A DNA stretch of 18,298 nucleotides, from positions 1 through 18,298 of the forward strand of contig JAHIVS010000517.1 of the NCBI GenBank assembly GCA_018816605.1. The letters run 5' to 3'. Source of the DNA: Pseudomonadota bacterium. Lineage in GTDB: Bacteria; Desulfobacterota; Desulfobacteria; Desulfobacterales; Desulfobacteraceae. Below the pieces are notes generated by a model, which was not told the DNA's origin, did not search any database, and saw only the letters and a list, made by a program, of their open reading frames with translations. Position numbers and translations under genes: made by a program. This document shows, in pieces, positions 9,217 through 17,235 of this stretch (within the stretch, counting starts at the first letter, position 1; each line of letters opens with the position of its first letter).

Positions 9217-10062
9217 ATGCGCCTGAAAAAGAAAAAAGACAATCGGAAAACAACTGCGATCTTAGCTGCTGTTGTCATTCTTGGTATTGTGTTGGCCTGG
9301 CGTTTTTTTATATCCAATGACACTGGAGCCGTCCTGAAAAACAATCAGCCACAGGCACAAACGGATCCAGCCACGATTTCCCAACCCATTGAAAAACCTG
9401 AGGATAGCGGGCCTGAAAAACAGGACACCGCAATTATTAAAGGTGAGATCCATCTGAACCCGCCCCTGGATTACAATGAGCTGGAAAAGGATGCGACCCT
9501 CAAAGAGATGATGGAAACCCGGAAAGAGGCCTCGGGCCTTGGCAACAGCCTTGATATGATCGTCAAGTCAGATGAATCCATTATTATCGGCGGTTCAAAG
9601 GTGTCCATGCGGGAGATCCTTGAAAAAGCGTTTACCCAAACAGGAGAGGTTTATCAGGAAGCCATCAGCGAATCCGGCGGTTCCCATCCCGGAAAAATCA
9701 GGGAATATGGCGTCCATGTAGTGCAACCCGGAGACAATATCTGGAATATCCATTTCAATATTTTAAAAGCATATTATGCCCATAAAGGTATCAAGCTCTC
9801 GACAAAAGCGGATGAACCCGTTAATGGCGGGGTAAGCTCGGGGGTGGGTAAAATTTTAAAGTTTTCAGAAACAATGGTGATTATCTACGACCTGACAGAA
9901 AAAAAAGTGGTTGAGAATATCAGCCTGATAGAACCCTTGAGCAAAATAGTTGTCTACAACATGAAAGAAGTTTTTACCCTGCTTGAGGAAATTAGTTATG
10001 ATAGTGTAGACAGAATTCAGTTTGATGGAAAAAATATCTGGATTCCTGCAAGGAAATCTTAA
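9217..10062 (+). CDS. Membrane-anchored LysM-like protein of unknown function
   Basis: Protein of 281 residues. A basic N-terminus (MRLKKKKDNRK) is followed by one hydrophobic segment at residues 13-31, so it is probably an N-in, C-out inner-membrane protein. Residues about 35-75 are rich in Gln, Pro and Glu and look like a periplasmic linker. Residues 165-179, GVHVVQPGDNIWNIH, resemble the start of a LysM peptidoglycan-binding motif (VxxGDxxWxI), and the end DRIQFDGKNIWIPA recalls the closing half of LysM units, although the stretch between is longer than a normal 45-residue LysM. A good ribosome-binding site AAGGAG (9206-9211) supports the ATG at 9217. It is the first gene before yajC-secD-secF and may act in the same envelope zone. 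No function is recognised. Confidence 0.85.
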   Translation: MRLKKKKDNRKTTAILAAVVILGIVLAWRFFISNDTGAVLKNNQPQAQTDPATISQPIEKPEDSGPEKQDTAIIKGEIHLNPPLDYNELEKDATLKEMMETRKEASGLGNSLDMIVKSDESIIIGGSKVSMREILEKAFTQTGEVYQEAISESGGSHPGKIREYGVHVVQPGDNIWNIHFNILKAYYAHKGIKLSTKADEPVNGGVSSGVGKILKFSETMVIIYDLTEKKVVENISLIEPLSKIVVYNMKEVFTLLEEISYDSVDRIQFDGKNIWIPARKS

Positions 10063-10080
10063 ATATTACTTATTAACGTG

Positions 10081-10089
10081 AAGGAGGAG
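10081..10089 (+). promoter_or_regulatory. Strong ribosome-binding site fixing the yajC TTG start
   Basis: AAGGAGGAG lies five bases before the TTG at 10095. It decides for TTG over the in-frame ATG at 10110, which is too far away. Confidence 0.8.
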
Positions 10090-10094
10090 TAACT

Positions 10095-10442
10095 TTGATT
10101 AGCACAGCATATGCAATGGGCACAACCGGAGGACAGGCAGGACAGGCAGGTGGACTTGCCGGATTTTTACCGATCATTATTTTGTTTGCCATTTTTTATT
10201 TTCTTTTGATTCGGCCCCAGCAGAAAAAAGCAAAAGAACACAAAGAAATGATCGCCAACCTGAAAAAAGGAAGCCGGATCATCACCTCCGGTGGTATCTA
10301 TGGTACCATTCAATCCATTGACGACACCACTATCGGCCTTGAAATTGCCGAAAAGGTAAAAATTAAAATTTCCCGTGGAAATGTTGCCGCCCTGATTGCG
10401 GACATTGATTCTGCACAGAAATCCGAAAAAAAGACAAACTAA
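10095..10442 (+). CDS. yajC: Sec translocon accessory protein YajC
   Basis: Small inner-membrane partner of SecD and SecF that associates with SecYEG during protein export. It has 115 residues (E. coli 110). A Gly-rich N-terminus (GGQAGQAGGLAG) leads into a single transmembrane segment (FLPIIILFAIFYFLLIRP) followed by the family signature PQQKKAKEHKEMIANLKKG and GSRIITSGGIYGTI. The start is TTG, backed by a strong ribosome-binding site. It lies 32 bases after the LysM-like gene and 21 bases before secD, the usual yajC-secD-secF order. Confidence 0.95.
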   Translation: MISTAYAMGTTGGQAGQAGGLAGFLPIIILFAIFYFLLIRPQQKKAKEHKEMIANLKKGSRIITSGGIYGTIQSIDDTTIGLEIAEKVKIKISRGNVAALIADIDSAQKSEKKTN

Positions 10443-10449
10443 AGCCATT

Positions 10450-10454
10450 AGGAG
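10450..10454 (+). promoter_or_regulatory. Ribosome-binding site fixing the secD TTG start
   Basis: AGGAG is nine bases before the TTG at 10464, and there is no ATG nearby in that frame. It supports a TTG start for secD. Confidence 0.7.
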
Positions 10455-10463
10455 TCACTAAGA

Positions 10464-12035
10464 TTGAAACTATTTACCTTTAAACGTTTACTGAACCTGG
10501 GTATTATCGTTGCGGCAATTGTTTGTCTTCTCCCCACCTTTACGGACACCTGGCCCCATAAAAAAATAAACTTGGGACTTGATCTTCAGGGGGGCATGCA
10601 TCTGGTGTTGGAAGTGCAAAGCGAAAAAGCGGTTGAAACGGAACTGGAAAGAACCGTCCATGAACTGAAAAAAGAACTCCGGAATGACGGCATTAAACAT
10701 CTTGGGATTTCACGCCAGAAGGACAACACGATTCTGGCCATACTCCAGGATGATGAAAATAAAAAAAAATTTGAAACCATCATTTCCACAGAGTTTACCA
10801 ACCTGGTGATTCCATCACCTTCCACGACATCGGATGGCATACGGTTTACCCTAAGTCTGCCCGATGCCGAAATGGATATGATTAAAAAAATGGCCACGGA
10901 ACAGGCCCTGGAAACCATCCGGAACCGAATTGACGAGTTTGGTGTCAGCGAACCGGATATCCGTCTCCAGGGGGACAACAGAATCCTTCTCCAACTGCCG
11001 GGCATCACGGATCCGGACAGGGCCAAGGATCTGATCGGGAAAACCGCCCAACTGACCTTTCAGCTGGTGGATGAAGAAGCCAATACAGCCGGTGGACTTA
11101 ATGGCACGCCCCCTGTTGGCACTGAGATACTCTTTCAGAACAAACAGGACCCTTCCACAGGGAATGTTACCAAGATTCCGTTTATGATCAAAAAACAAAG
11201 TCTTCTGGACGGCAGTCTTTTGATTGATGCCCGGATCGAATTTGATCAATATCAGCAGGCCCAGGTCGGTATTGAATTCAACCGGAAAGGGGCCAGAATA
11301 TTTGACAGAATCACCGGGGAAAACATTAACAAACGTCTGGCCATCGTTTTGGACAAAACCGTTTATTCAGCTCCCGTGATCCAGGATCGGATCGCCGGAG
11401 GTAAGGCTGTCATCACCGGTCATTTTACCGCTGAAGAAGCCAAGGATCTTGCCATTGCATTGCGGGCAGGATCCCTTCCCGCCCCGGTTAAAATAATTGA
11501 AGAACGGACTGTCGGACCCACCCTTGGTGCGGATTCCGTCCGCATGGGATTGATGTCCATGGTGGTGGGCGGTTCCCTGATCATCCTGTTCATGATGGTT
11601 TACTACAAAGGATCCGGTCTTATTGCAGATCTGGTCCTTGTCGTGAACATCATTCTTATTGGTGGCGGACTTGCTGCATTCCAGGCCACCCTCACACTTC
11701 CGGGAATTGCGGGTATTATTCTCACCATTGGTATGGCTGTTGATGCAAATGTCATTATCTATGAAAGAATCCGGGAAGAACTTCGCTATGGAAAAACTGC
11801 ATTGGCTGCGGTACACGCCGGGTTTGACAGGGCCACCCTGACCATTCTGGACGCCAATGTGACCACTTTGATTGCGGCCATTGTCCTGTTCCAGTTCGGC
11901 ACCGGACCCATTAAGGGGTTTGCCGTAACCTTGGGCCTTGGCATTGTTGCAAGTCTTTTTACGGCCCTGGTTCTTTCAAAAAGTATTTTTCATTTGATCT
12001 TGCAAAATAAAAAATCATCAACACTCAGTATATAA
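10464..12035 (+). CDS. secD: Protein translocase subunit SecD
   Basis: RND-family membrane protein that with SecF uses the proton-motive force to complete export through SecYEG. It has 523 residues, shorter than the 615 of E. coli but usual for many other bacteria. The first transmembrane segment is at about residues 9-26, followed by GLDLQGGMHLVLEV (38-51), the first periplasmic domain, and IRNRIDEFGVSEPDI. The end of the periplasmic region has GITGEN-type and GGKAVITGHFTAEEA sequence, then ALRAGSLPAPV and VGPTLGADSVRMG lead into five more membrane segments. GMAVDANVIIYERIREE is the conserved SecD motif in the fourth membrane helix. The gene begins with TTG and ends with TAA 14 bases before secF. 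Confidence 0.96.
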   Translation: MKLFTFKRLLNLGIIVAAIVCLLPTFTDTWPHKKINLGLDLQGGMHLVLEVQSEKAVETELERTVHELKKELRNDGIKHLGISRQKDNTILAILQDDENKKKFETIISTEFTNLVIPSPSTTSDGIRFTLSLPDAEMDMIKKMATEQALETIRNRIDEFGVSEPDIRLQGDNRILLQLPGITDPDRAKDLIGKTAQLTFQLVDEEANTAGGLNGTPPVGTEILFQNKQDPSTGNVTKIPFMIKKQSLLDGSLLIDARIEFDQYQQAQVGIEFNRKGARIFDRITGENINKRLAIVLDKTVYSAPVIQDRIAGGKAVITGHFTAEEAKDLAIALRAGSLPAPVKIIEERTVGPTLGADSVRMGLMSMVVGGSLIILFMMVYYKGSGLIADLVLVVNIILIGGGLAAFQATLTLPGIAGIILTIGMAVDANVIIYERIREELRYGKTALAAVHAGFDRATLTILDANVTTLIAAIVLFQFGTGPIKGFAVTLGLGIVASLFTALVLSKSIFHLILQNKKSSTLSI

Positions 12036-12049
12036 AGGAAACTTGAATA

Positions 12050-13084
12050 ATGCAGCTTATCAAGTCTGATATAAACATAGACTTTCTGGGAAAACAAAAA
12101 CTGGCATATGTTTTTTCCCTGATTCTCATCCTTATGAGCATCGGGTCCCTTATCATCCACAAGGGACCCAATTACGGGATTGATTTTGTGGGAGGAACCC
12201 TTGTTCAGCTTAAATTTTCCCAGGATATTGCCGTTTCCGATATCCGGACCGGATTGACCGAGCTAGGGCTCAAAGATGCATCTGTACAAGGTTTCGGCCA
12301 GGCTGATGACAATGAATTCCTTATCCGGACCAGCAATTCGGACACCATGGGAGACGACCTTGCCAAAGCCATTGCAGCGGGTATCCAAAAATCAACCGGA
12401 ATTCAGCCCGATATCCGCCGGGTTGAGATGGTGGGTCCCCAGGTGGGCAAGGATCTTAAAAACAAAGCATTGCTGGCAATTTTCTATTCTTTGCTTTTTA
12501 TCACCATTTATATTTCCGGGCGTTTTGAACTCAAATGGATGCTGTCCGGTGTCACTGCCGGTGCATTGATGACAGCTGTTTATTTTTTGTCTGTCTTTAA
12601 CGTGAGCATGCCCTTCTTGATTGCAGCGGCATTGGCAATCACCTTGTCATTGTTCTGGGTTCTCAAGCTCAAGTATGCCATGGGTGCCATTGTCGCCCTG
12701 ATCCATGATGTTTTGATAACCGTGGGAATCTTCTCCCTTTTGAACCTTGACTTTTCCCTTCCGATCATTGCGGCATTGCTGACGATTATCGGGTATTCTC
12801 TCAACGATACGATCATCGTATTTGACAGAATCCGGGAAAATATAAAAGGAGCGGATTCCAAAGAAGACTTGCCCCAATTGTTTAACAAAAGCATCAATGA
12901 AACCCTGTCACGGACAATTTTAACCTCCCTGACAACGCTTATTGTTCTTTTGGCGCTCTTTTTCCTGGGCGGTGAGATCATTCATAATTTTGCATTTGCC
13001 ATGATTATCGGTATTGTTATTGGTACTTACTCGTCCATATTTGTCGCAAGCCCGGTTGTGCTTGCGGCCCACCAGAAAAAATAA
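12050..13084 (+). CDS. secF: Protein translocase subunit SecF with an extra hydrophobic hairpin
   Basis: Partner of SecD in the proton-driven export motor. It has 344 residues (E. coli 323). The N-terminal membrane segment is at about 17-37, followed by YGIDFVGGTLVQL, RRVEMVGPQVG, and later ALIHDVLITVGIFSL and GYSLNDTIIVFDRIREN, all SecF signatures. Between RFE (158-160) and ALIHDV (216) there are 55 residues instead of nine in E. coli. The added part holds two hydrophobic stretches (about 166-184 and 187-205) and would keep the overall membrane topology. RFELKW before and LKLKYAMG after the insert hint at a local duplication. No frameshift is needed to explain it. The TAA stop is followed 25 bases later by the ybgF-like gene. 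Confidence 0.95.
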   Translation: MQLIKSDINIDFLGKQKLAYVFSLILILMSIGSLIIHKGPNYGIDFVGGTLVQLKFSQDIAVSDIRTGLTELGLKDASVQGFGQADDNEFLIRTSNSDTMGDDLAKAIAAGIQKSTGIQPDIRRVEMVGPQVGKDLKNKALLAIFYSLLFITIYISGRFELKWMLSGVTAGALMTAVYFLSVFNVSMPFLIAAALAITLSLFWVLKLKYAMGAIVALIHDVLITVGIFSLLNLDFSLPIIAALLTIIGYSLNDTIIVFDRIRENIKGADSKEDLPQLFNKSINETLSRTILTSLTTLIVLLALFFLGGEIIHNFAFAMIIGIVIGTYSSIFVASPVVLAAHQKK

Positions 13085-13109
13085 ACCGACACGCTTAAGG
13101 GTAAAAACG

Positions 13110-13781
13110 ATGGCCCCGGTAAACGATACCCTGTTGAAAACCATCCTTCTTTGTCTGTGCAGTCTTGTCCTTTTCTCCTGCAGCACCTTTGATTTTTTCA
13201 AGAAAGAGACTGCCCAGATGGACCCGAAAAGCGCTGTTCTACTGAATACAGAGACCCGGAAAGAAACCAGTGGGTCTCTGAAACAGAAATTGGACCCTAA
13301 AAAAAACCAGAATATTTCCGAACTGGAAGACAAAATTACCCTGTTGGAGAATAAAATATCCCAGCTTGAGGAACGGTTGTCAAACCAAAAACCGGTCATT
13401 TACCAGGTTGCATATAACCAACCCTCACAATTATATCAAAAAGCAAGGACCCTTCTTTTGGAAGGGGATTTGGCCAATGCTGCACAATTGTTTGAAACCT
13501 TTGTTGCCCAGCATCCACGCCACAGCCTGGCAGATAATGCCATGTACTGGCTGGGAGAGTGCCACTACTCTTCCGGCCAGTATGCCAAGGCGGTGACGGT
13601 GTTCAAATCACTTGTCAAAACCTATCCAAAAGCCGAAAAAGTGCCCGACGCACTTTTGAAAACCGGGTATGCCTATTTGTCCATGGATGATCCCAACCGG
13701 GCCCAGCACTATCTGAAATTGGTTCTGACCAAATATCCGTTTTCACCGGCAGCCGAAAAGGCCCAGGGTAAACTTAAATAA
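13110..13781 (+). CDS. ybgF: YbgF/CpoB-like lipoprotein with coiled coil and TPR repeats
   Basis: Predicted envelope lipoprotein of 223 residues. The start chosen is ATG 13110, with AAGGG about nine bases before it; the frame is open further upstream but that part overlaps secF and would bury the signal sequence. A signal segment (LLKTILLCLCSLVLFSC) ends at Cys24, the likely lipidated residue, and Ser at +2 fits outer-membrane sorting. Residues 69-92 (ISELEDKITLLENKISQLEE) form a short coiled coil, like the trimerisation helix of YbgF/CpoB. From about residue 105 three TPR units follow (YQKARTLLLEGDLANAAQLF, NAMYWLGECHYSSGQYAKAV, DALLKTGYAYLSMDDPNRA). CpoB links Tol-Pal constriction to cell-wall synthesis. 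The tol genes are not in the window, so the name rests on architecture. BamD-like or other TPR lipoproteins are less likely alternatives. Confidence 0.85.
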   Translation: MAPVNDTLLKTILLCLCSLVLFSCSTFDFFKKETAQMDPKSAVLLNTETRKETSGSLKQKLDPKKNQNISELEDKITLLENKISQLEERLSNQKPVIYQVAYNQPSQLYQKARTLLLEGDLANAAQLFETFVAQHPRHSLADNAMYWLGECHYSSGQYAKAVTVFKSLVKTYPKAEKVPDALLKTGYAYLSMDDPNRAQHYLKLVLTKYPFSPAAEKAQGKLK

Positions 13782-13802
13782 GTTGGGTAATTTAATTAAA
13801 AA

Positions 13803-14930
13803 ATGGACCCGTTTTCAGACACATATCTGCCATGGTTTATATTAAAGGAGATTCCGGATCTAGGAAATATCCTTTACAAACAGCTGCTTGACAGATTTTT
13901 TTCTCCTGAAAACGTGCTGATTGCACCAGCGCGTCAATTGGAGAGAATTCCCGGAATTCCACCCCGGGTGGTCAAGGAGATCCCCCGGTATAAAAAATAC
14001 ATGGGCAAGGCCCAATCCGAGCTTGATCAGGTTTACCGGCATGGGGTGAAGATTGTAACCATGACCCAGGAAGCCTACCCTTCCCTGCTCAAGGAGATTC
14101 ATGATCCCCCGCCTTTCTTGACCTATACGGGAACCCTTGATGCCAAAGCGCCCTGCATATCCATAGTTGGTTCAAGAACCCCGACCGCCTATGGATTGAA
14201 CACGGCAAAAAATCTGTCTTTTTCCATGGCATCTGCCGGGTTCCAGGTGGTCAGCGGGATGGCAAGGGGGATTGATACTGCCGCCCACAAGGGTGCCTTA
14301 AAAGCGGGTGGAAAAACCATTGCTGTTCTGGGCTCAGGTCTCAACCGGATCTATCCGAAAGAAAACCTTCCCCTTTTTTCCGATATCCAAAACACGGGTG
14401 CCGTTATCTCTGAATTTAAACTCAATTGTGATCCCTATCCCCAAAATTTTCCCATCAGGAATAGGATCATTGCAGGTCTTTCAACAGGGACCCTTGTGGT
14501 GGAAGCTGCGCAACGAAGCGGCTCTCTCATTACTGCCAGACTGGCAGGAGAGTATAATCGGGAAGTTTTTGCCGTACCGGGCAGTATCCAGTCAAAAAAA
14601 AGCCGGGGCACCCATTTTCTTCTGAAACAGGGTGCAAAACTGGTCGAAAATGAAATGGATATCCTTGATGAGCTTCACCAGTTTGTCCATGTTCACCCCT
14701 TGGTTCAGACAGTCCCCCAGGGTAAAAAAACAAAAAAAAACCCTCCTTTCATGGACAAAGAACTTGGATTGGTATATAAACATCTCGATCCTTACCCCAA
14801 ACATATTGATTTGATTATCGAATCGACCCGGATGGACACAGGTCTTGTTTCCGCCAACCTGCTTGATCTTGAACTCAAAGGACTGGTTTTGCGGCATCCT
14901 GGTAATTATTTTTCACTTTCGGAGGAATAA
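13803..14930 (+). CDS. dprA: DNA-processing protein DprA (Smf)
   Basis: Cytoplasmic single-strand DNA-binding protein that loads RecA onto incoming DNA in natural transformation; it is widespread also in bacteria not known to be competent. It has 375 residues. A helical SAM/HhH-like N-terminal part (LERIPGIPPRVVKEI) is followed by the Rossmann-like domain with IVGSRTPTAYG (121-131), VVSGMARGIDTAAHKGAL (149-166), IAVLGSGLNRIYP, FPIRNRIIAGLS (216-227) and VVEAAQRSGSLITARLA. Residues about 315-372 fit the C-terminal winged helix. There is no ribosome-binding site before the ATG at 13803; the frame before it closes quickly. It sits directly before topA, a pairing seen in many bacteria, with two bases between stop and the topA start. 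Confidence 0.95.
   Translation: MDPFSDTYLPWFILKEIPDLGNILYKQLLDRFFSPENVLIAPARQLERIPGIPPRVVKEIPRYKKYMGKAQSELDQVYRHGVKIVTMTQEAYPSLLKEIHDPPPFLTYTGTLDAKAPCISIVGSRTPTAYGLNTAKNLSFSMASAGFQVVSGMARGIDTAAHKGALKAGGKTIAVLGSGLNRIYPKENLPLFSDIQNTGAVISEFKLNCDPYPQNFPIRNRIIAGLSTGTLVVEAAQRSGSLITARLAGEYNREVFAVPGSIQSKKSRGTHFLLKQGAKLVENEMDILDELHQFVHVHPLVQTVPQGKKTKKNPPFMDKELGLVYKHLDPYPKHIDLIIESTRMDTGLVSANLLDLELKGLVLRHPGNYFSLSEE
14921..14926 (+). promoter_or_regulatory. Ribosome-binding site fixing the topA TTG start
   Basis: GGAGGA, inside the end of dprA, is six bases before the TTG at 14933. The encoded AKPLIIVESPTK is the normal TopA N-terminus, so the TTG start is firm. Confidence 0.85.
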
Positions 14931-14932
14931 AA

Positions 14933-17221
14933 TTGGCAAAACCGCTCATTATTGTTGAGTCCCCAACCAAAATTAAAACCCTTACAAAATATATCGGTAA
15001 AGACTATAATGTAGCTGCCAGTGCCGGCCATATCCGGGATCTTCCGGTCAAAAATCTCGGTATTGATATTGAAGATAATTTTAAAGCGCAATATGAGAAC
15101 ATCACCCATAAAGCAAAGGTCATTGCCAATTTAAAAAAAATTGCCAAGGGAGCGGATGAGATCTTCCTTGCGCCTGACCCTGACCGTGAGGGGGAAGCCA
15201 TTGCCTTCCACATAATGGACATCCTTAAAAAAAAAGGCCGGGTCTTTCACCGGGTGCTCATCCATGAACTGACCCAAAAAGGAATCAACGAGGCACTTAA
15301 AAATCAGTTGGTCCCGGATGCTAATAAATATGACGCCCAGCAGGCAAGGCGAAAATTAGACCGGCTGGTGGGATACCAGATTTCTCCTCTTTTATGGCAA
15401 AAGGTCCAACGGGGCCTAAGTGCAGGTCGGGTTCAATCGGTTACGGTGAAGATTATCTGCGACCGGGAACGGGAAATCAGAAAATTTGTCCCCGAAGAAT
15501 ACTGGAGTATTACCGCTACGCTCCTGGCCCAAAATCCGCCCCCCTTTAATGCTGCCCTGGTTAAAATCAACAATAAGAAAGCCAAGGTCACCAATGAAAA
15601 ACAAGCGCTTGGTATTTTGGCAGACCTTGAAAAAGCGGACTTTGTTGTGGGGCAGATCAAAAACAAAACCATGAAGCGCAATCCCCAGCCTCCTTTTATT
15701 ACCAGTAAACTCCAGCAGGATGCCATTAACCGGCTCAGATTTTCTGCAAAAAAAACCATGGTGGTGGCCCAGCAGCTTTATGAAGGGATTGAAATCGGTT
15801 CCAAAGGGCCGGAGGGGCTGATCACCTATATGCGTACAGACTCGGTCCGTATCGCACCGGAAGCGGCCCAGGAGGCCCTGGAACTCATTGCCAAAGACTA
15901 CGGTCAGGACTATGCAGTCAAAAATCCCCGATTCTTTAAAAATAAGAACAAGGTTCAGGATGCCCATGAGGCCATCCGTCCCACATCGGTATTCAATACC
16001 CCTGCAAAGCTGGCCTCCTTTCTGTCCGAGGACCAGTTAAAGCTCTATGACCTGATCTGGAAACGATTTGTCGCCTCCCAGATGACCCAGGCCCTCATTG
16101 ATCAAAAAGCCATCATGATCAAGGCAACAGACACCTATACTTTCTCGGTGAGCGCTGCATCGTTAAAATAAACCGGATTTATGGAAGTGTATGCTTCTGA
16201 AGAAAAGACCGCGGACAAAGAGATACAGGCATTGCCGGTTGTCGAAGAAGGGGCTGTTCTCAAAACCCGGAAACTGGACCCCAAACAGCATTTTACAAAA
16301 CCATTGCCACGGTTTTCGGAAGCCTCCCTGGTCAAGGAGCTTGAAAAAAACGGTATTGGAAGGCCCAGTACCTATGCCTCCATAATCAGTGTTATCCAGG
16401 ACAAAGGGTATGTGGATCTGGTGAACCGCTATTTTGTCCCCAGTGAATTGGGATTTATTGTAAATGATCTGCTGGTAGCCTCCTTCCCCACGCTTTTGGA
16501 TATATCCTTTACCGCCCAGATGGAGAACAACCTGGATGATGTGGAGAGCGGCAAGCTAAATGAGGTTGCACTTCTGACCGAGTTTTACGACGATTTCAAA
16601 AAAACCCTTGATGATGCCGGTGAAAAAATGGTCAGCGTCAAGGGAGTGGGCGTTGAAACCGGTATTAATTGTCCTTTGTGCCAAAAAGCCGTGAACATAA
16701 AAATCGGTCGTAATGGTCATTTTCTTGCCTGTACAGGCTATCCGGAGTGTTCCTTTACCAGCAACTATCTGAGAGATGAACGCGGCAACATTTCCATTGT
16801 TGAAAAAATAGAAGACAATACCCCGGTCAAAGACTGTCCCATGTGCAAAGAACCCATGGTTCAAAAGGAGGGACGATTCGGATTGTTTCTTGCCTGTACA
16901 GGATATCCGAAATGCAAACACACCGAGTCCGTGGGTCAGGAAAATTCCAACACGGATACAGGGGTTTCTTGTTTTGAGCCCGGATGCGGGGGGACCATTA
17001 TTGAAAAAAAATCCAAGCGGGGAAAAGTTTTTTACGGCTGCTCCAAATACCCGGACTGCAGCTTTGCCTCCTGGGATAGACCGGTAAACAAAGAATGCCC
17101 GGACTGCGATTCTCTTTTCCTTGTTGAAAAGGAAAACAAACGGGAGGGAAAATTTTTAAAATGCCCCAACAAAGAGTGCAAGCATAAGGAAAATATCCCC
17201 CAAGACCCTTCCGAAGAATAG
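14933..17221 (+). pseudogene. topA: DNA topoisomerase I (TopA), interrupted by an in-frame TAA
   Basis: Type IA topoisomerase that relaxes negative supercoils. Across the TAA at codon 413 the frame gives 762 residues. The TOPRIM domain has LIIVESPTKIKT with Glu9 and DPDREGEA (82-89). The catalytic Tyr299 lies in LITYMRTDSVRI. GLSAGRVQSV and HEAIRPT are further family motifs. The first fragment (412 residues) holds TOPRIM and the active-site tyrosine; the second starts in the strand before domain IV and has FTKPLPRFSEASLVKELE and GIGRPSTYASI. Four Cys4 zinc repeats close the protein (about 580-606, 635-661, 680-709 and 722-750). ATG 16181 lies nine bases after the stop and could allow reinitiation, but only a weak GGA is near it. 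A single fragment would not be expected to work alone. TopA loss in E. coli needs suppressor mutations. Read error, readthrough and true mutation cannot be told apart. Confidence 0.93.
16169..16171 (+). other. In-frame TAA within topA
   Basis: The codons read TCG TTA AAA TAA ACC GGA TTT ATG. Related TopA proteins usually have a Lys-aromatic-X-Gly-Phe pattern here, from general knowledge of the family, so the stop takes the place of a hydrophobic or aromatic residue. TAA is one change from TAT or TAC (Tyr) and from TTA (Leu). The frame does not shift. Confidence 0.93.
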
Positions 17222-17235
17222 GGCCTTTTTAAAAA
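17222..17235. other. Convergent gap without a clear terminator
   Basis: Fourteen bases separate the topA stop from the stop of the minus-strand kinase gene. No GC-rich stem with a T run is visible on either strand in or next to it, so transcripts from both sides may overlap. Confidence 0.6.

Noticed and set aside
10120..10165. Short GGACAGGCAG-type tandem repeat at the 5' end of yajC
   Set aside because: It encodes the Gly/Gln/Ala-rich N-terminus common in YajC proteins and is too short to be a separate repeat element.
13014..13109. Longer N-terminus for the ybgF-like gene
   Set aside because: It would overlap the secF 3' end by 71 bases and place the lipoprotein signal sequence deep inside the protein. 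The ATG at 13110 with AAGGG before it fits much better.
12920..13399. Minus-strand open frame of 159 codons across the secF-ybgF border
   Set aside because: Both plus-strand genes there are well supported, and the antisense product is low-complexity Phe/Ser-rich sequence without motifs.
15416..15967. Minus-strand open frame of 183 codons
   Set aside because: It is antisense to the TopA catalytic region, which has clear family motifs on the plus strand. No sign of an independent gene.
4069..16171. Reassigned stop codon, pyrrolysine or selenocysteine as the explanation of the internal stops
   Set aside because: Pyrrolysine uses TAG and selenocysteine uses TGA, while both stops are TAA. TAA also ends six genes here at normal length, so it keeps its stop meaning at least there.
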